Source: Trichosporon coremiiforme (taxonomy: Eukaryota; Basidiomycota; Tremellomycetes; Trichosporonales; Trichosporonaceae). From it: a stretch of 64,000 nucleotides of DNA. Positions 33,022-45,668 of this stretch are shown here, piece after piece (the stretch's first letter is position 1; every line of letters begins with the position of its first letter). Below the pieces are notes generated by a model. The model ran no database searches. It saw nothing but the letters and a program-made list of their open reading frames with translations, and had not been told where the DNA came from. The translations under genes and the position numbers were made by a program. The DNA lies in NCBI GenBank assembly GCA_039545355.1, contig BCJJ01000008.1, positions 868,001 through 932,000 of the forward strand, in the 5' to 3' direction.

Positions 33022-36000
33022 ATGTCGTTCCAGAAGCACGACCGTAAGTCATTGAGGAGCTGCCGCAGCTGACATCCCAGCCTCCAAGCCTATCCACATT
33101 CCGACGGCTGAGCACAACGTACTCAACTTCTGGAACGAAATTGATGCTTTCCACACGTCCCAGAAACTCTCCGAGGGAAGGCCCGAGTACTCTTTCTTCG
33201 ACGGACCTCCTTTCGCTACCGGTCTCCCCCATTACGGACACCTGCTCGCCGGTACCATCAAGGTAAGGATCTCATCGCAACCTGCTGACTCACACCCTTT
33301 CAGGACATTGTCACCCGTCATGCACACTCCACCGGCCACCACGTCGAGCGGAGGTTCGGTTGGGACACGCACGGTCTTCCCGTCGAGCACGAGATCGACA
33401 AAAAGCTCGGCATCAAGGGCAAGGACGACGTGATGGCGATGGGTATCGACAAGTACAACGCCGCCTGTCGCGAGATTGTCATGCGCTACTCGTCGGAGTG
33501 GAAGAGCACCGTCGAGCGCATGGGCCGCTGGATCGACTTCGACACTGGCTACAAGACCCTCGACACCACCTTCATGGAGTCGGTCTGGTGGGTCTTCGGC
33601 CAGCTCTGGGAGAAGGGCCAGGTCTACCGTGGTCTCCGTGTCATGCCCTACTCGACAGGATGCACCACCCCTCTCTCCAACTTCGAGGCTGGTGAGGACT
33701 ACCGCATGAAGTCTGACCCCACGGTTACTGTCATGTTCCCCCTCGTCGACGACCCCAACACCTCGCTCCTCGCGTGGACGACTACCCCCTACACCCTCCC
33801 TTCCAACCTTGCCCTCTGTGTCCACCCCGACTTCACCTACGTCAAGATCCACGACATTGAACGCAACCACAACTACATCCTCCTCGAGTCGCTGCTCGGC
33901 ACTGTCTACAAGGAGTACGCCAACGGCAAGAAGCCGGACCCGAAGAAGGAGCCCAAGTTCAAGAAGATCGGCTCGTTCCTCGGAAAGGACATGGTCGGCT
34001 GGCGCTACACCCCCATGTTCGACTACTTCACCGAGCAGTACGAGGACCGCGCGTTCCGCGTCGTCTCCGACACCTACGTCACTGACTCGTCTGGTACGGG
34101 TATTGTCCACCAGGCGCCCGCGTGGGGTGAGGATGACCACCGTATTGCTGTCGCCAACGGCATCGTCCGCGAGGACGAGATCCCGCCCTGCCCCATCGAT
34201 GAGGTTGGTCGCTTCACCGACGAGGTTCCCGACTGGAAGGGTATCTACGTCAAGGACGCCGACACGTCGATCATCAAGGCGCTCCAGGGCAAGGGCCGCC
34301 TCGTCGCCCGTGGCGACATCATGCACTCGTACCCGTTCTGTTGGCGTTCGGGCACGCCTCTGATCTACCGCGCGATCCCCGCCTGGTTCGTCCGTGTCGC
34401 CAAACTGTCCGACGACCTCGTCGCCAACAATGAGAAGACCCGCTGGGTCCCTCAGCACGTCGGTGACGGCCGTTTCGGTGGCTGGCTCAAGAACGCGCGC
34501 GACTGGAACATCTCGCGTAATCGTTACTGGGGTACCCCCATCCCCCTGTGGGCATCCGACGACATGCAGGAGATTGTCTGCATCAGCTCGATCGAGCAGC
34601 TGGAGAAGCTGTCTGGTGTCGCTGGCATCAAGGACCTGCACCGCGAGTCGGTCGACGGCATCACCATCCCGTCGCAGCAGGGCAAGGGCACGCTCAAGCG
34701 TATCGAGGAGGTGTTCGACTGTTGGTTCGAGTCTGGCTCGATGCCGTACGCCCAGTCGCACTACCCCTTCGAGAACCAGGAGAACTTCAAGGCTCGCTAC
34801 CCTGCCGACTTCGTCTCCGAGGGTATCGACCAGACCCGTGGTTGGTTCTACACTCTCCTTGTTCTCGGCACGCACCTGTTCAACACTGCTCCCTGGAAGA
34901 ACCTGATTGTGACTGGTCTCGTTCTCGCCTCGGACGGCAAGAAGATGTCGAAGAAGCTCAAGAACTACCCCGATCCGATGGAGGTCGTTGAGAAGTATGG
35001 AGCGGACAGTGTGCGTCTGTTCCTTATCAACTCGCCCGTCGTGCGCGGTGACAACCTGCGCTTCCGTGAGGAGGGTGTGCGTGATGTTCTCTCGAACGTT
35101 ATCCTGAAGTGGATTAACTCGCTCAACTTCTACCTGAACCAGGTCGAGCTGTTTAACCAGGCGCAGGGCACCAAGTTCATGTACGACCACGACGCGCCCA
35201 AGTCGACCAACGTGTTTGACCGCTGGATCCTTGCCCGTTGCCAGACGCTGATCCAGACGGTGCACCACGAGATGGACAACTACCGTCTGTACACTGTCAT
35301 TCCCCGTCTGCTCGAGCTCATCTCGGACCTGACGAACTGGTACATCCGCTTCAACCGTCGCCGCCTGAAGGGTGAGAACGGTGTCGAGGACACGAAGGCG
35401 GCGCTCAACTCGCTCTACGAGGCGCTGTACACTCTCTCGCTCACCATGAGCTCTTTCACGCCCTTCACGTCCGAGATGGTGTACCAGAGCCTGCTGGCCA
35501 CGACCCCGGCGTCCAAGGACGGCGCGGACGTGCGCTCGGTGCACTTCCTACTCTTCCCCGAGGCGCGTGAGGAGTACTTCGACCCGGTCATTGAGCGCCA
35601 GGTTCAGCGCCTGAAGAGCGTCATCGAGCTCGGCCGCGCGATCCGCGACAAGCGCACGCTCAAGGTCAAGATGCCGCTGAAGGAACTCGTCCTCTTCCAC
35701 CACGACCAGGAGTACCTTGACGACGTCAAGTCGCTCGAGGGCTACGTCATGGGTGAGCTCAATGTGCACGAGATCGTGTACACACGCGACGAGGCCGCGA
35801 TCGGCATCAAGTACAAGGCGAACGCGGACTGGCCCGTGCTCGGCCGCAAGCTGCGCAAGGACCTTGGCAAGGTCAAGTCGCATCTGCCCAAGATGACCTC
35901 GGACGAGTGCAAGGGCTACCTTGCCGACGGCAAGGTGTCCGTTAACGGCGTCGAGCTCGTCGAGGGCGACCTCGTCGTGACGCGCTACGTCGAGCTGGAG

Positions 36001-36384
36001 GGCGACCGCGCCGAGGTGTACGAGACGGCGACGGACGGCGACGCGACCATCCTCATCGATGTGCGCCGTCACGACGAGCTCGAGCACGTCGCGCTTGTCC
36101 GTGCCCTCACTTCGCGTGTCAACAAGCTCCGCAAGGCCGCGGGGCTCGTGCCTACCGACCGCGTCGACGTGTTCTACGCCTACGACGAGGGAGAGGAGGA
36201 CGCCCTCGCGCCCGCCATTGCGGGAAGCAAGGACGCGCTCCTCGGCACCATCTACGCCGTACCCCAGGAGATTGCCCAGATGCCCGAGGGACGCAAGGTC
36301 ATCCAGACCGAGGTCCGTGCCAAGGACATCGACGACGCGGACCGCGCCGAGCGCTTCGTCCTTACCCTCGCTGAGAGGCCTTAG
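33022..36384 (+). CDS. ILS1: Isoleucyl-tRNA synthetase, cytosolic
   Basis: The enzyme charges tRNA-Ile in the cytosol. Exons 33022-33043, 33081-33262 and 33304-36384 encode 1094 residues, the usual eukaryotic length. The class I signature appears as '[12 protein letters not shown]' (HIGH-type, ~50-61) and '[13 protein letters not shown]' (KMSKS-type, ~613). Editing-domain and core motifs such as '[20 protein letters not shown]', '[15 protein letters not shown]' and '[18 protein letters not shown]' are intact. There is no mitochondrial presequence. Codon use is strongly biased, which creates a long open frame on the opposite strand. Both introns are short (37 and 41 nt) and sit near the 5' end. 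Confidence 0.96.
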
Positions 36385-36923
36385 GCACTGCCAGTGGCCG
36401 CGGCCTAGGCACGTAGACTTTTCCTTTTACTTAGTAAACAACAATGCATGTCTCCTTTCTTTTCGGTCCGCCCAACGCCCTTCGCAGTCATCAGTGCATC
36501 ACGACAGTAGCTAGGGCTAATGCTTCAATTCATATTTTGCTCTGTTTACACGGAGTCGGCAGGCATGGATTTGAAGATGGCGGAAGTGGGCGAACGGTGC
36601 TATCGAATTGCAACTGCACGTTCTGCGCTGGGCAGAGGTGCCAGTCTACGTTGTAGGTTGTACGAGCGAAGCTGATCTACTATACATGGAATACACCCAA
36701 ACTAATCGAGGAGACGAGGACAGGCAGTCCTATCCGGGATAAGCGTGGCCTTTGGTTGGAGTGGAGAGAGCCCGAAAGCTTGACGAGTTATAGCGTGGCA
36801 AAAATACGACTTTTGGTTGCGGTGGAGTTGAAAGTACAGTTTTGTAGGTGCGGCAAGCCAAGCTGGCGCTGGTTGCTACGCGTGCGTTGGGAGCGGCTGT
36901 GCTAGGCCCAGATCAAGGACATC
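36385..36923. other. Convergent 3' flanks of ILS1 and YAP1, no gene seen
   Basis: The spacer contains A/T-richer sequence around 36420-36560, consistent with polyadenylation regions. Nothing else was recognised. Confidence 0.55.
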
Positions 36924-39099
36924 CTATGCCGCGGACCCGGGCTGGGCGTTTTGCTTAAGGAAGAGCTCGTTGACCCTCGCCTGGCACTCGGCCGGGTCGT
37001 GCTTCTCGCAATCGCGCTCGGGAGCCTTCGGCGGGAGCTTTAACTGCTCGCTCGCGTGCCCGGCCATCAGTGGCGGCTCGCCGTGCTGATCCCGCGCGTA
37101 CTGCATGTCCACCAAGTCGCTGTACGTCATGTACCGCTTGCCGTCCTTGCATGTCGCCTTGCCCTTGAACTGGTCGCAGAGGTCGTCGATCAGCAGATCC
37201 TGCGGCTCCGACACGGTGTTCAGGCCCATCTTCGTCCAGACCTCCGACGGGCGCATAACACGCCCATCCTCGCCGACAACGTGCACGATGCGCGATGCGC
37301 CGCAAGACGGCGCAGGCTCGCCGTGCATGTTGTCCGAATGCGGTGACTGCAGGTTGTCCGACGACTCGGCCGTGGACCGCGGCGTCTGCGAGTTCGATAG
37401 ACTCTGCAGAGGCGAGGGAGACATGTTGAGGTAGTTCGTCGGACTGAACGGCTGTCCGGCGTTATTGAACGGCACGTTTCCAGACTGGATCAGCTGCTCC
37501 AGCTGTTTCATGAAGGCGTCGTCCTCGGGCCCAGCCTCAGAAGCATCGTTGGCCGTGCTGCTCAAAGACGAAAGGAAGTCGGACTGGTTGCCCGAGACCA
37601 GGTCGGCCCACGTTTGTGACGTGGAGCCGTTGGAAACAGAGTTCATCGTCGACTGACCTGATCCACCACCGAGCATGTCCTGCTCCGCCGAGGACGAGTC
37701 TCGGTACGACGTCGGCTCGAACAGCTTGGCCATCATGTTCGAAGACGAATCGGCGAACGACGTGAGACCGGGCTGCGCACTGAGGAACGTGTACGGCGAC
37801 TGGGCTTGCTGCTGGACGACCTGTGGGTTCTGCTGGGGGGCACCCGCGGTTCCTGCAAGAACCGAGTCAATACTGCTGCCGTTGGGAATGCCGTTCGGAT
37901 ACAGGCTGCGGAACAGTGCCTCGACGTCGTCCTTGTTCGTTCCGATCGAAGACGGGGTTGAAAGCTGGTCGTTCGGGCTGCTACCGACAACGGGGCGCTT
38001 GAGCATGTCAAAGCTGCCGTTATTCCGGTTACCGAACAATGTCGGGACAGCATTAGGGTCAGAGGGACTCGGTCCTTCCAAACTCTCCGACGCAGACCCG
38101 GTCGACGCGCGGTGCACCTGCTGCAAAGGCGGAGAGTTGTTGTCGTGGACACTCCGCAGAGAGTCGTTTGAGACACTCTGAGGCGGCGACGGCGGCTTGG
38201 CCATCTGAGACGCCTTGTTGAACGACGCGAACTGGGACCAGTCGATCGCACTGGCCTGCTGCTGGCTCAACGAGGGCGTCGGCGTCTGCTGACCGTTGAT
38301 AGAGTGAGCGTTGCCGTTCATTGGCATCGTGAAAGTGAATTGCGCCTCCTTGAGGGCAATGTTCTCCTCCTGCAGACGCTTCACAATGCTTCGCAGATTC
38401 TCATTTTCGACCGACGTTCCGAACGACTTGGCCTCGAGTTCGGCGACCTTGGCCTCGAGCTGAGACGGTTAAAGACTGAAAGGAATAGGATATCAATACT
38501 CACGTCTCGGACCTTCGCCTCTCGTCGCTCTCGGAAAGCCTTTTGGGCTGCTCGGTTCTGCTCCTTACGACGCTGGGCCTTGTTCGACTGCTCGGCCCTG
38601 CCAGCCTTGTCGCCAGGCTTGGCTTTGCCGTCACCAGACTTGCGGCGTGCAGCTCGTGTGGCCTTTGAGTCATCGACTTGTTGCCGCTTGTCCTCGTGGG
38701 CGTTGTCCGACGAGTCTGAAGTCAGAATCTAAACTCTGTTTGGCATGTAATCAACGTACCATCTTCCTCGTCTGCATCGTGGTCCGCCACCGTCGTCCGG
38801 GACGCCTTTCGCTTGTGGGTGTTGACTTCGTTCACTCCCTGCAGCTCCGCGTCACTATCGTCGGAGGCAACGTGGGAATGGTCTTTCAGATTGGCGTGGT
38901 TCATCTTGACGGAATCCGGGGACGAGTCCTCAGGGGTGTCTCGTCCGGGAACGGGGAACAACGCCTGCGGCGCAAAGGTTGCAGGAGTCACTGTCTGCTT
39001 CGGTGGGTACTCTCCCATGGCGATGGAGTCTAGCAGTGCCGTCGTGTTCGGAGACAGCATATTGGGGTCAAAGTAGGGAGGCTGTTGTTGCTGCTGCAT
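36924..39099 (-). CDS. YAP1: AP-1-like bZIP transcription factor (Yap1/Pap1 family)
   Basis: Yap1-type factors control oxidative-stress genes and are retained in the nucleus when C-terminal cysteines are oxidised. Exons 38760-39099, 38504-38715 and 36924-38459 encode 695 residues. The bZIP begins at ~165 with 'RRKEQNRAAQKAFRERREAK' and continues into a leucine zipper ('LEAKVAELEAKSFG', 'LRSIVKRLQEENIAL'); a 44-nt intron splits the two. A long Ser/Asn/Gln/Pro-rich middle follows. The C-terminal cysteine-rich domain is present: 'LLIDDLCDQFKGKATCKDG' and 'RDCEKHDPAECQARV'. I see no obvious central cysteine cluster corresponding to the n-CRD of yeast Yap1. The upstream spacer is shared divergently with SWI1. 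Confidence 0.87.
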
Positions 39100-41212
39100 G
39101 GTGAAGATTGAGGGCGTGGGGTGATGAGAACAGAGCAACGGAGAGGGAGAGGGGACTGATTTTAGTACCAAGGTATGTCGAGTGTCGGCTGGAGGTCGCT
39201 CGGATGGATGGCGATGGAGACGCTGCCGGACAGGCTCAACGGACAGGCGACTCACACAGGCGGTTGTACGTTGCGGATGTCGCTGCCAGCAGTGAGGCCG
39301 AAGGGCTAGGTGGCAAAAGGGCGTCGCTCAAGTGACGTACTTGGCGGGAGGTCAATGGCCCAGGCTCGGGGGGTTCGTCTCGGTGCGCAACAGGTACAGA
39401 GGATCAACAGGATAGGAGGGAGCGTGAAGCTGTAATGATTGATGGGGAAGAATGAGGAGTGGAAATGGTGCAGGCTGGAATGCAAGGAATTAGCGTAGAT
39501 ACCGTGCGCTGCGTGGCGGCAGAGGGTACAGAAGACGGAGGAAGGTTGCCTCGGCAACAAGTTCCGATTGCACTGGGTCGATTCCGACCGAAACCAGCAC
39601 TGGACTGAACGTTTGGCAAGTCGTTGACGGATGGCGGGGATGGGCCGGTCGGTTCTAGTCGCACGGAGGGTGGACAAAGTTGCGCACAGAGAATTGTTGC
39701 TCGAGGGGATACGCGCGACTCGAAAATGAAAGTGGAGGGTACAGTGGGTGGGGCGACTGATGCTGACCCAGCAGCGGGTGTACACGATTCAAGTCGAACT
39801 TGTGGGCGGACCAACGTGGAGAGAAATGGGAAAGGTGATGTCAAAGTGAGTCGAGCAAGAACGAGGAATGCCGAGTTGCTGTCAAGCTCACGAACAGGTT
39901 GGAGATGAAGGCAGAAAGAACACAACGGAGCGACGCGAGATGGTCCGTTCTCCGAGCTGGTGCAGTGCAGGTATGCATAGGAGGAGGGGAGCAGAAGGGT
40001 CGACAGGCGGCCTGTCACTGAGTCGGTCGGTGACCCGGAGGCATGCGAGCAGAGGGAGGTCATGTCCAGGCAAGTGTAGATATGGGCGGTGGTCGCGGCA
40101 GGCTGATTCAGCAAATCGCCAGGGCCAGGGTCCGCGCAGGCGCATCATAGGATCACAGGTTTGGAACCAAGCACGCCGTGAATCTGGATCTCTAATATTC
40201 CTCTAATCCCGCATCGGGTAGGGAAGCGTGCTGGGCCTGTTGGGTCAAGCCCTGTCACGTGATGATCGTACGGTGCGGCATGCCGTGGCTGCTTCTGCGC
40301 CGGCGGCGGCAGCAGGTCGGGAGGTGGGTGAACGGAAGCAAACAGAAATCGTGAAATGGTTCCGTGCGGTTTGTCAAGCTGTCGGGCTGTTGTGCGCTGT
40401 GCTGGCTGATCCGATGGCATGGGTTATGGGCCGATTCTGCTCTGTGTGCCCTGCCGGGGTCTCTTTTGTCCCCTGCCCAGCTCCCTGGCTCCTCTGCTCA
40501 TCTGCCGCCCGCCCAAAGCACGCCCAGCAGCCACCTTAAGCGACAGCCGACCATCCCCCAGGCTAGCCAGGCTCAGAGCTCAAGTCCCCGGCCAGCCCAG
40601 ACCCACCCCATACGGCCAGGGCAGAGCACAGCACAACAGGCAGGCCTTGGCTTGCCACGGAGCGAACGACGTTTGCCCTCCGCCTTTCCACGCAACTGCT
40701 TCCATACTTTCTCTGTACTTGCATCCGCTCTCGCCCAAGCGCCAGCTGCTCACCCTCACCCCCCCTCACCCTCACCCATAGCTGCCCCAGACACCGCGTA
40801 TCGCAATTTCCCCGACTCTATAGTCGTCGCCCGTAGTTACTCGTACGCCTACGCGCCGCGCGCCTGTGTTCCCCGCTCCTCGTGGCCCACACGCCCATCC
40901 TCCTGGGCACCACGCGCCCCTCTCCATTGCATCAGTCAACATCGCGAAAAGACACGCGATATTACCCAACCTTGGCTCGTCCTCGCCAACTCAACAAGTC
41001 CTCACATCAGACATCCTTGAGCCCCATCCACGCGCGCGCCGACTCATAATCCCTGGTCCAGTCTTACCCAGACGCGGGTCCCACTAAGGCATCTCGGTAA
41101 CCACGCCAGACCCAGACCCAGCCGCGCGTGCGCGTGTGTCGGTGTCATCGCACATCGCACATCGACCCTCACGCCTCGCTCATCCCAGCCTTGGCTTTCT
41201 CCTTCGATAATC
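39100..41212. promoter_or_regulatory. Long divergent regulatory region between YAP1 and SWI1
   Basis: A 2.1-kb spacer separates two divergent regulators. TCACGTGATGA at 40255-40265 is the clearest motif. The last ~600 bp before SWI1 are C-rich and look like a long leader. No protein-coding gene could be supported. Confidence 0.45.
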
Positions 41213-44200
41213 ATGTCCCAGCCCCCGGCCTCCACCGAAGGGGACAACAACAACAACAACGCGTCAAACAATGTCAACCCCCACCGGCCGCAGCCTCAGT
41301 CCCAGAACCCTCCCTTCCCCGCTGGCTTTGGAATGAACGGCGTCCCGAATTTTGCAGGCCTCGACCCGGCGACCCATCAGCAGCTGCTCCAACAGCTCGC
41401 TGCCCGTCTGCCCGGCGGTGCCGCTGCCGCATCCGCCCTCTTCCCCAACCTCTCCAACCTCAACCTTCAGAACCGAAAACTTAGCGGCAGCAATGCGCCT
41501 GGTGCTGGTCAGGCGGCGGGCAGTCCTTCGAACGCGAACGCTGCCAACGGAAGCGCGCCTTCCCCGATCAACCCAGTGTCAGCCGCGTCGCCTGCTCCGT
41601 CAGCCGGGACACCTGATGTGTCTACACTCCAGGCGCAGCTACAAGCGCGGATGCTGCAGGTGCAGCAGCAGGCGCTTCAGGCCGCCGCCATGAGGGCAAC
41701 TGGAGGTGGATCTCCGCAGCCTGGAGGAGGATTGCAGCCCAACCAGGCGGATGGACGGCCGAACCTTACTGGACTGCCGGACTGGGCAGCCAACAACGGA
41801 ATGCCTCAAGGCGGTGATCGCGAGGCGATCATGAAACAGGTGGGTTCTTGCAGCTGATGGATGTTTGCTGACCATTGCAGCTCCAGGTCCTGCAATCACA
41901 TAAACAGCGACAGTCCAACCAGCCCAGCACTCCGAGCAACCACCCGATGAACGTCCCGTCGCCCGTGTCTGTGACGGCTCCGTCCCCGGCCGGTGGTATC
42001 ACGGCTCCATCGCCGGCAGGAGGTAGTGTCTCCGCCCCGTCTCCCGTGCCCAACCCGCAAGTTGGGCTTCCCATGTCTGCTCCGTCCCCAATGTCTGCGA
42101 TGGGTGGGCCGAGTGGTCAGCTGCCCGGAACGCCTTCCTCGACAGGGTTCCCGAATGCTGGTCCCGGTCAGCCGCCGTTGGGAATACGGCCTGGAAACCC
42201 TCAGAAGCAGCAGCTGTTAAACTCGCTCATCGCTTTCTACAAGTCGATCCGGCAGCCGATGCCGACGGAGGTGTTCAACGGAGAGCGCGATGGATCCTTC
42301 AGGCTTGGAGACCAGTGGATCGAGCTGACGGACCTGTTCTTCGCGATCTTCCGTCTGGGTGGTATGATCAAGGTATGGCGACCTTTACAAGCTGAGCTAA
42401 CGAGCAGTTAATCCAAACGCAGAACATCCAAGAGCACCCCGTGTGGCAGGCGATTCTTGCGAGCAAGGGCATCCCGACGACTCTTCCGGTACCTGTTGCT
42501 CTCCCTCGACCTCCCGGAATGGACCCCAACGCACCGCCGCAGCTGACGACGAATGCTGTCCAATATTTGATTGCTGCCTACCGTGCGTGGATCTTCGGAT
42601 TCGAGCAGGCGATGGCGCGGTCAAAGATTGCCCAGCTGCAGAAGCAGCAACAGGCGCAGGCACAGGCGAGGTCTCCGGCGAATGCTGCTCCGTCACCTTC
42701 CGCAACGGCTGGTACGCCGCAAGCGCAGGTGCCGACACCTACGCCAGCAACCCCGGCAGCTCCGACACCAACAGCGATTGCTCCATCGCCCATTGCGACG
42801 ATGGCCCAATCACCGGCAGCTGCCGCGTCGCCTGTCGTAGCAGCGGCGGCGAGCCCGGCCATGTCCGCTCTGGCACCGACGCCTACAGCCGATATGCGCC
42901 CTCCGACGCCTCAGCAGCAGCAGCAGCAACAACAACAACAGCCCCCGCAGCAGCAGGTTCCTCAGTTGCAGACGCCGGTGCCTCCTTTGCAGGCTCAGCA
43001 GCAGTTGCAGCAGCTGCAGAACCAGCAGATGCAGCAGCAGCAAAACCAGCAGATGCCGAACCAGCAGCAGCAACAGTTCCTCCAGCAGCAGCAGCAGCAA
43101 CAGTTCCAGCAACTGCAACAGAACCTGCAGCAACAGCAAAGCCAACAGCAGCAGCAGCAGCAGCAGTTCCCTCAGCCACCGCAGCAGCAGCAACCGCCCA
43201 CGCCGTCGCATCAGCAGCCGCAGCTCCCGATGCAGCCGCCTCAGCCTCAGCAGCAGCAACAACAACAGCGCCAGCCCCCGACGCCTGCGCAGCCTCAACA
43301 CCACGCTTCTCCGGCCGCCCCGTCTCCGGTCAACGCGCAGGCTTCCGCTTCGCCAGCTCCTGGCACACCGGCGGGCGGACCGGCAGCCGCAGCGCCATCA
43401 CCGGTCGCCCCCTCCCCGGCGTCCAACGGCGAGCCAAACCCCCTGAAGCGGAAGGCTGGCGAGTCTGCCGTGTCCTCACCGTCGCGGCCGCCGAAGCCGT
43501 CGGGCCCCAAGCGCCCCCGCTTCAAGGTCGAGTACCGTCCGCTGCACTTCCCGCAGCCGAGTCTCGGAGGGTGGGACGAGCGTGCCGTCGCCTCGGCGTT
43601 CCCCAAGCACTCTCTCGGACGGCGGGCGCGGCCCGCGTCTGAACTGCAGGTGGACCTCGAGTCTGTCCTCATGGGTCTGCGCTCGCGACTACCCGTCGAG
43701 ATTGGTTACGGGCTCACCGCTCTCTCGATGCTGTCGATGCCGGTGAACGATAATGCCGTGTCTTGCATGCCTATCGAGCCGATGATGGAGGTCTTCCTCG
43801 AGGTGATCTCTCTCGTTGGCGACTCGGCTCTCGGCGACGACGGCGTCGAGCACTGGCTCGAGGAGAAGGAGAAGGGCAAGGACAAGGACAAGGACAAGGA
43901 CAAGGACAAGGACAAGGACAAGGACAAGGACAAGGACAAGGACAAGGACAAGGACAAGGACAAGGACAAGGNNNNNNNNNNNNNNNNNNNNNNNNNNNNN
44001 NNNNNNNNNNNNNNNNNNNNNNNNNNNNNNNNNNNNNNNNNNNNNNNNNNNNNNNNNNNNNNNNNNNNNNNCAAGGACAAGGACAAGGACAAGGACAAGG
44101 ACAAGGACAAGGACAAGGACAAGGACAAGGACAAGGACAAGGACAAGGACAAGGACAAGGACAAGGAGACGCCGCGTCCCGCCACCGACTCGGCCAGAGA

Positions 44201-45329
44201 GGACATTTCGCGGATGAGCCTGTTTGACCTGGAACAGCTCGGCCAGGACCTCGATTACAGTGTGCAGGACGATGAGACCGACTACGAGGGCCCGCAGGAG
44301 ATCACCGGCGGCCCAACTGACATTGTTCTCGCCGGCCTCAACATTATCCGGAACTACTCTATGGCGCCGGAGAACCAACCGCTCATGGCGCGTCCGGAGC
44401 TGTTTAATATGCTCGCGGCGGTCACGGACGGGTCTCTGATGCGCATGCCAGGAGAGCGATACTCGAAGAAGCGGCCATACTCGATCCCCGAGTATGCTCG
44501 GGTGCGCCGCGAGGCTGTATCGATCCTGACGAACCTTGGCGGGAACTTCAACCTGACGAAGGTGCCTCAGTGCAGCGTGATCGCGATCTACCGGTTGCTC
44601 GCGAGCTTCCTCATGAGCGGTTGGGACTGCTACCGGCTGCGCGAGCCGGCTTACGGTTCGTGCACCTCGATTCCACCGCAGGAGGCGCGACCCTCCTCCG
44701 TGCTCAGCGTCGAACGGGCACTTGAGGCTTTAGGCCGGCTCGCCCTGCCCGACAACAACCGCGAAGTCATTGCGGCTGCTGTGCCGACGAATGAGCTAGT
44801 TGAGCTGTTCGGCGGGCTCATCAAGCTCTTCCCGCTGACGCCGCGGGACATTGAGGCGATGCGTTCCATCGAGAATTTCCTCGCGCGAACTGAGCTCATC
44901 GCGCTGTCGGTGTACTCTCTGGCCTTCCTTGCGCCGACGGCCGCCCGGTCCGAGATGCGCTCCGTCCCAGGCGCGACGTCGACGCTGACGCGGTTCATTT
45001 ACGACTTGTCCCCTCGCGGGGGTAAGCAGCGGGGCAGCGACCTGCGCACCGCGCCGTTCGGACACCTCGTCGCGCGCCTGGCAGAGACCCTCGGCGTGCT
45101 GAACGGCACGGTGAACCCGGGCGGCAACACGGACCGGATGTCGTTCGCGGCCGGCGGCGTCGACGGCAAGGGATGGAAGTTTGCGAGCGACGTCGTCGAG
45201 TCAGCGTGGCTCGCGCAGGACACGGAGCGCATCCTCGAATCAATGGGATGGGGGCGCGACGGCGGCGCGTTCAAGCTCGACGCGGGGACGTTTGCGGAGT
45301 TGGACCAGTTGTGGTGGGAGAGGAAGTGA
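41213..45329 (+). CDS. SWI1: SWI/SNF chromatin-remodelling subunit Swi1 (ARID protein), interrupted by assembly gap
   Basis: Swi1 is the ARID subunit of the SWI/SNF remodeller. Exons 41213-41839, 41881-42372 and 42423-45329 give ~1340 residues, counting 34 unknown ones in the gap. The ARID lies at ~325-405: 'LLNSLIAFYKSIRQPMPTEV', 'LTDLFFAIFRLGGMIK' and 'HPVWQAILASKG'; a 50-nt intron splits it. Long Gln and Ala/Pro/Ser tracts follow, then 'KRPRFKVEYRPLHFP'. A Lys-Asp repeat with a 100-N gap comes next, and finally the conserved C-terminal helical region with 'YARVRREAVSILTNLGGNF' and 'FLARTELIALSVYSLAFLAP'. The frame is the same on both sides of the gap, so the gene is probably intact, but the true repeat length is unknown. 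Confidence 0.86.
43877..44165. repeat. AAGGAC hexanucleotide repeat containing a 100-N gap
   Basis: Perfect (AAGGAC)n runs lie on both sides of 100 N bases at 43972-44071, a standard placeholder for a gap of unknown size. Each flank has about 15-16 units, encoding alternating Lys-Asp in SWI1. Confidence 0.95.
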
Positions 45330-45668
45330 GCCGCGAACGCCGGCGGCAGCGGGTTTGAGTGGCTGTTGCGGGTCGCACGGGCAGGTGTCTTGAGTCGGTG
45401 TCAAGGGCGTGAGCTGTGACTTGTTAGCGAGCCCTCAACAACTGTGGCGAGTAGATAGACACTGTTGTATCAGTTAGAGACATGTAGATGCTCCAACAAG
45501 CGTGGCCGAGGGCCGCAGGCCCGAGACGAGTGAGATCTTACTGACAAGCGAGCGGAATGAGCGAGGCATGGTACTACCCAGATAGCGCGCAGCCAGCAAT
45601 AGCAAGGATGTGACCAATAGTATACAACTAATCTACAATACTACAGTACCAGCGAGATTATCTACAGC
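45330..45668. other. Convergent 3' flanks of SWI1 and the SWT1-like gene
   Basis: No gene or structured element was seen in this ~340-bp spacer. Confidence 0.6.

Noticed and set aside
33232..35544. A 770-codon open frame on the minus strand opposite ILS1
   Set aside because: It mirrors the strongly biased codons of isoleucyl-tRNA synthetase, has no family motif, and has no start context or splice signals. It is a shadow frame.
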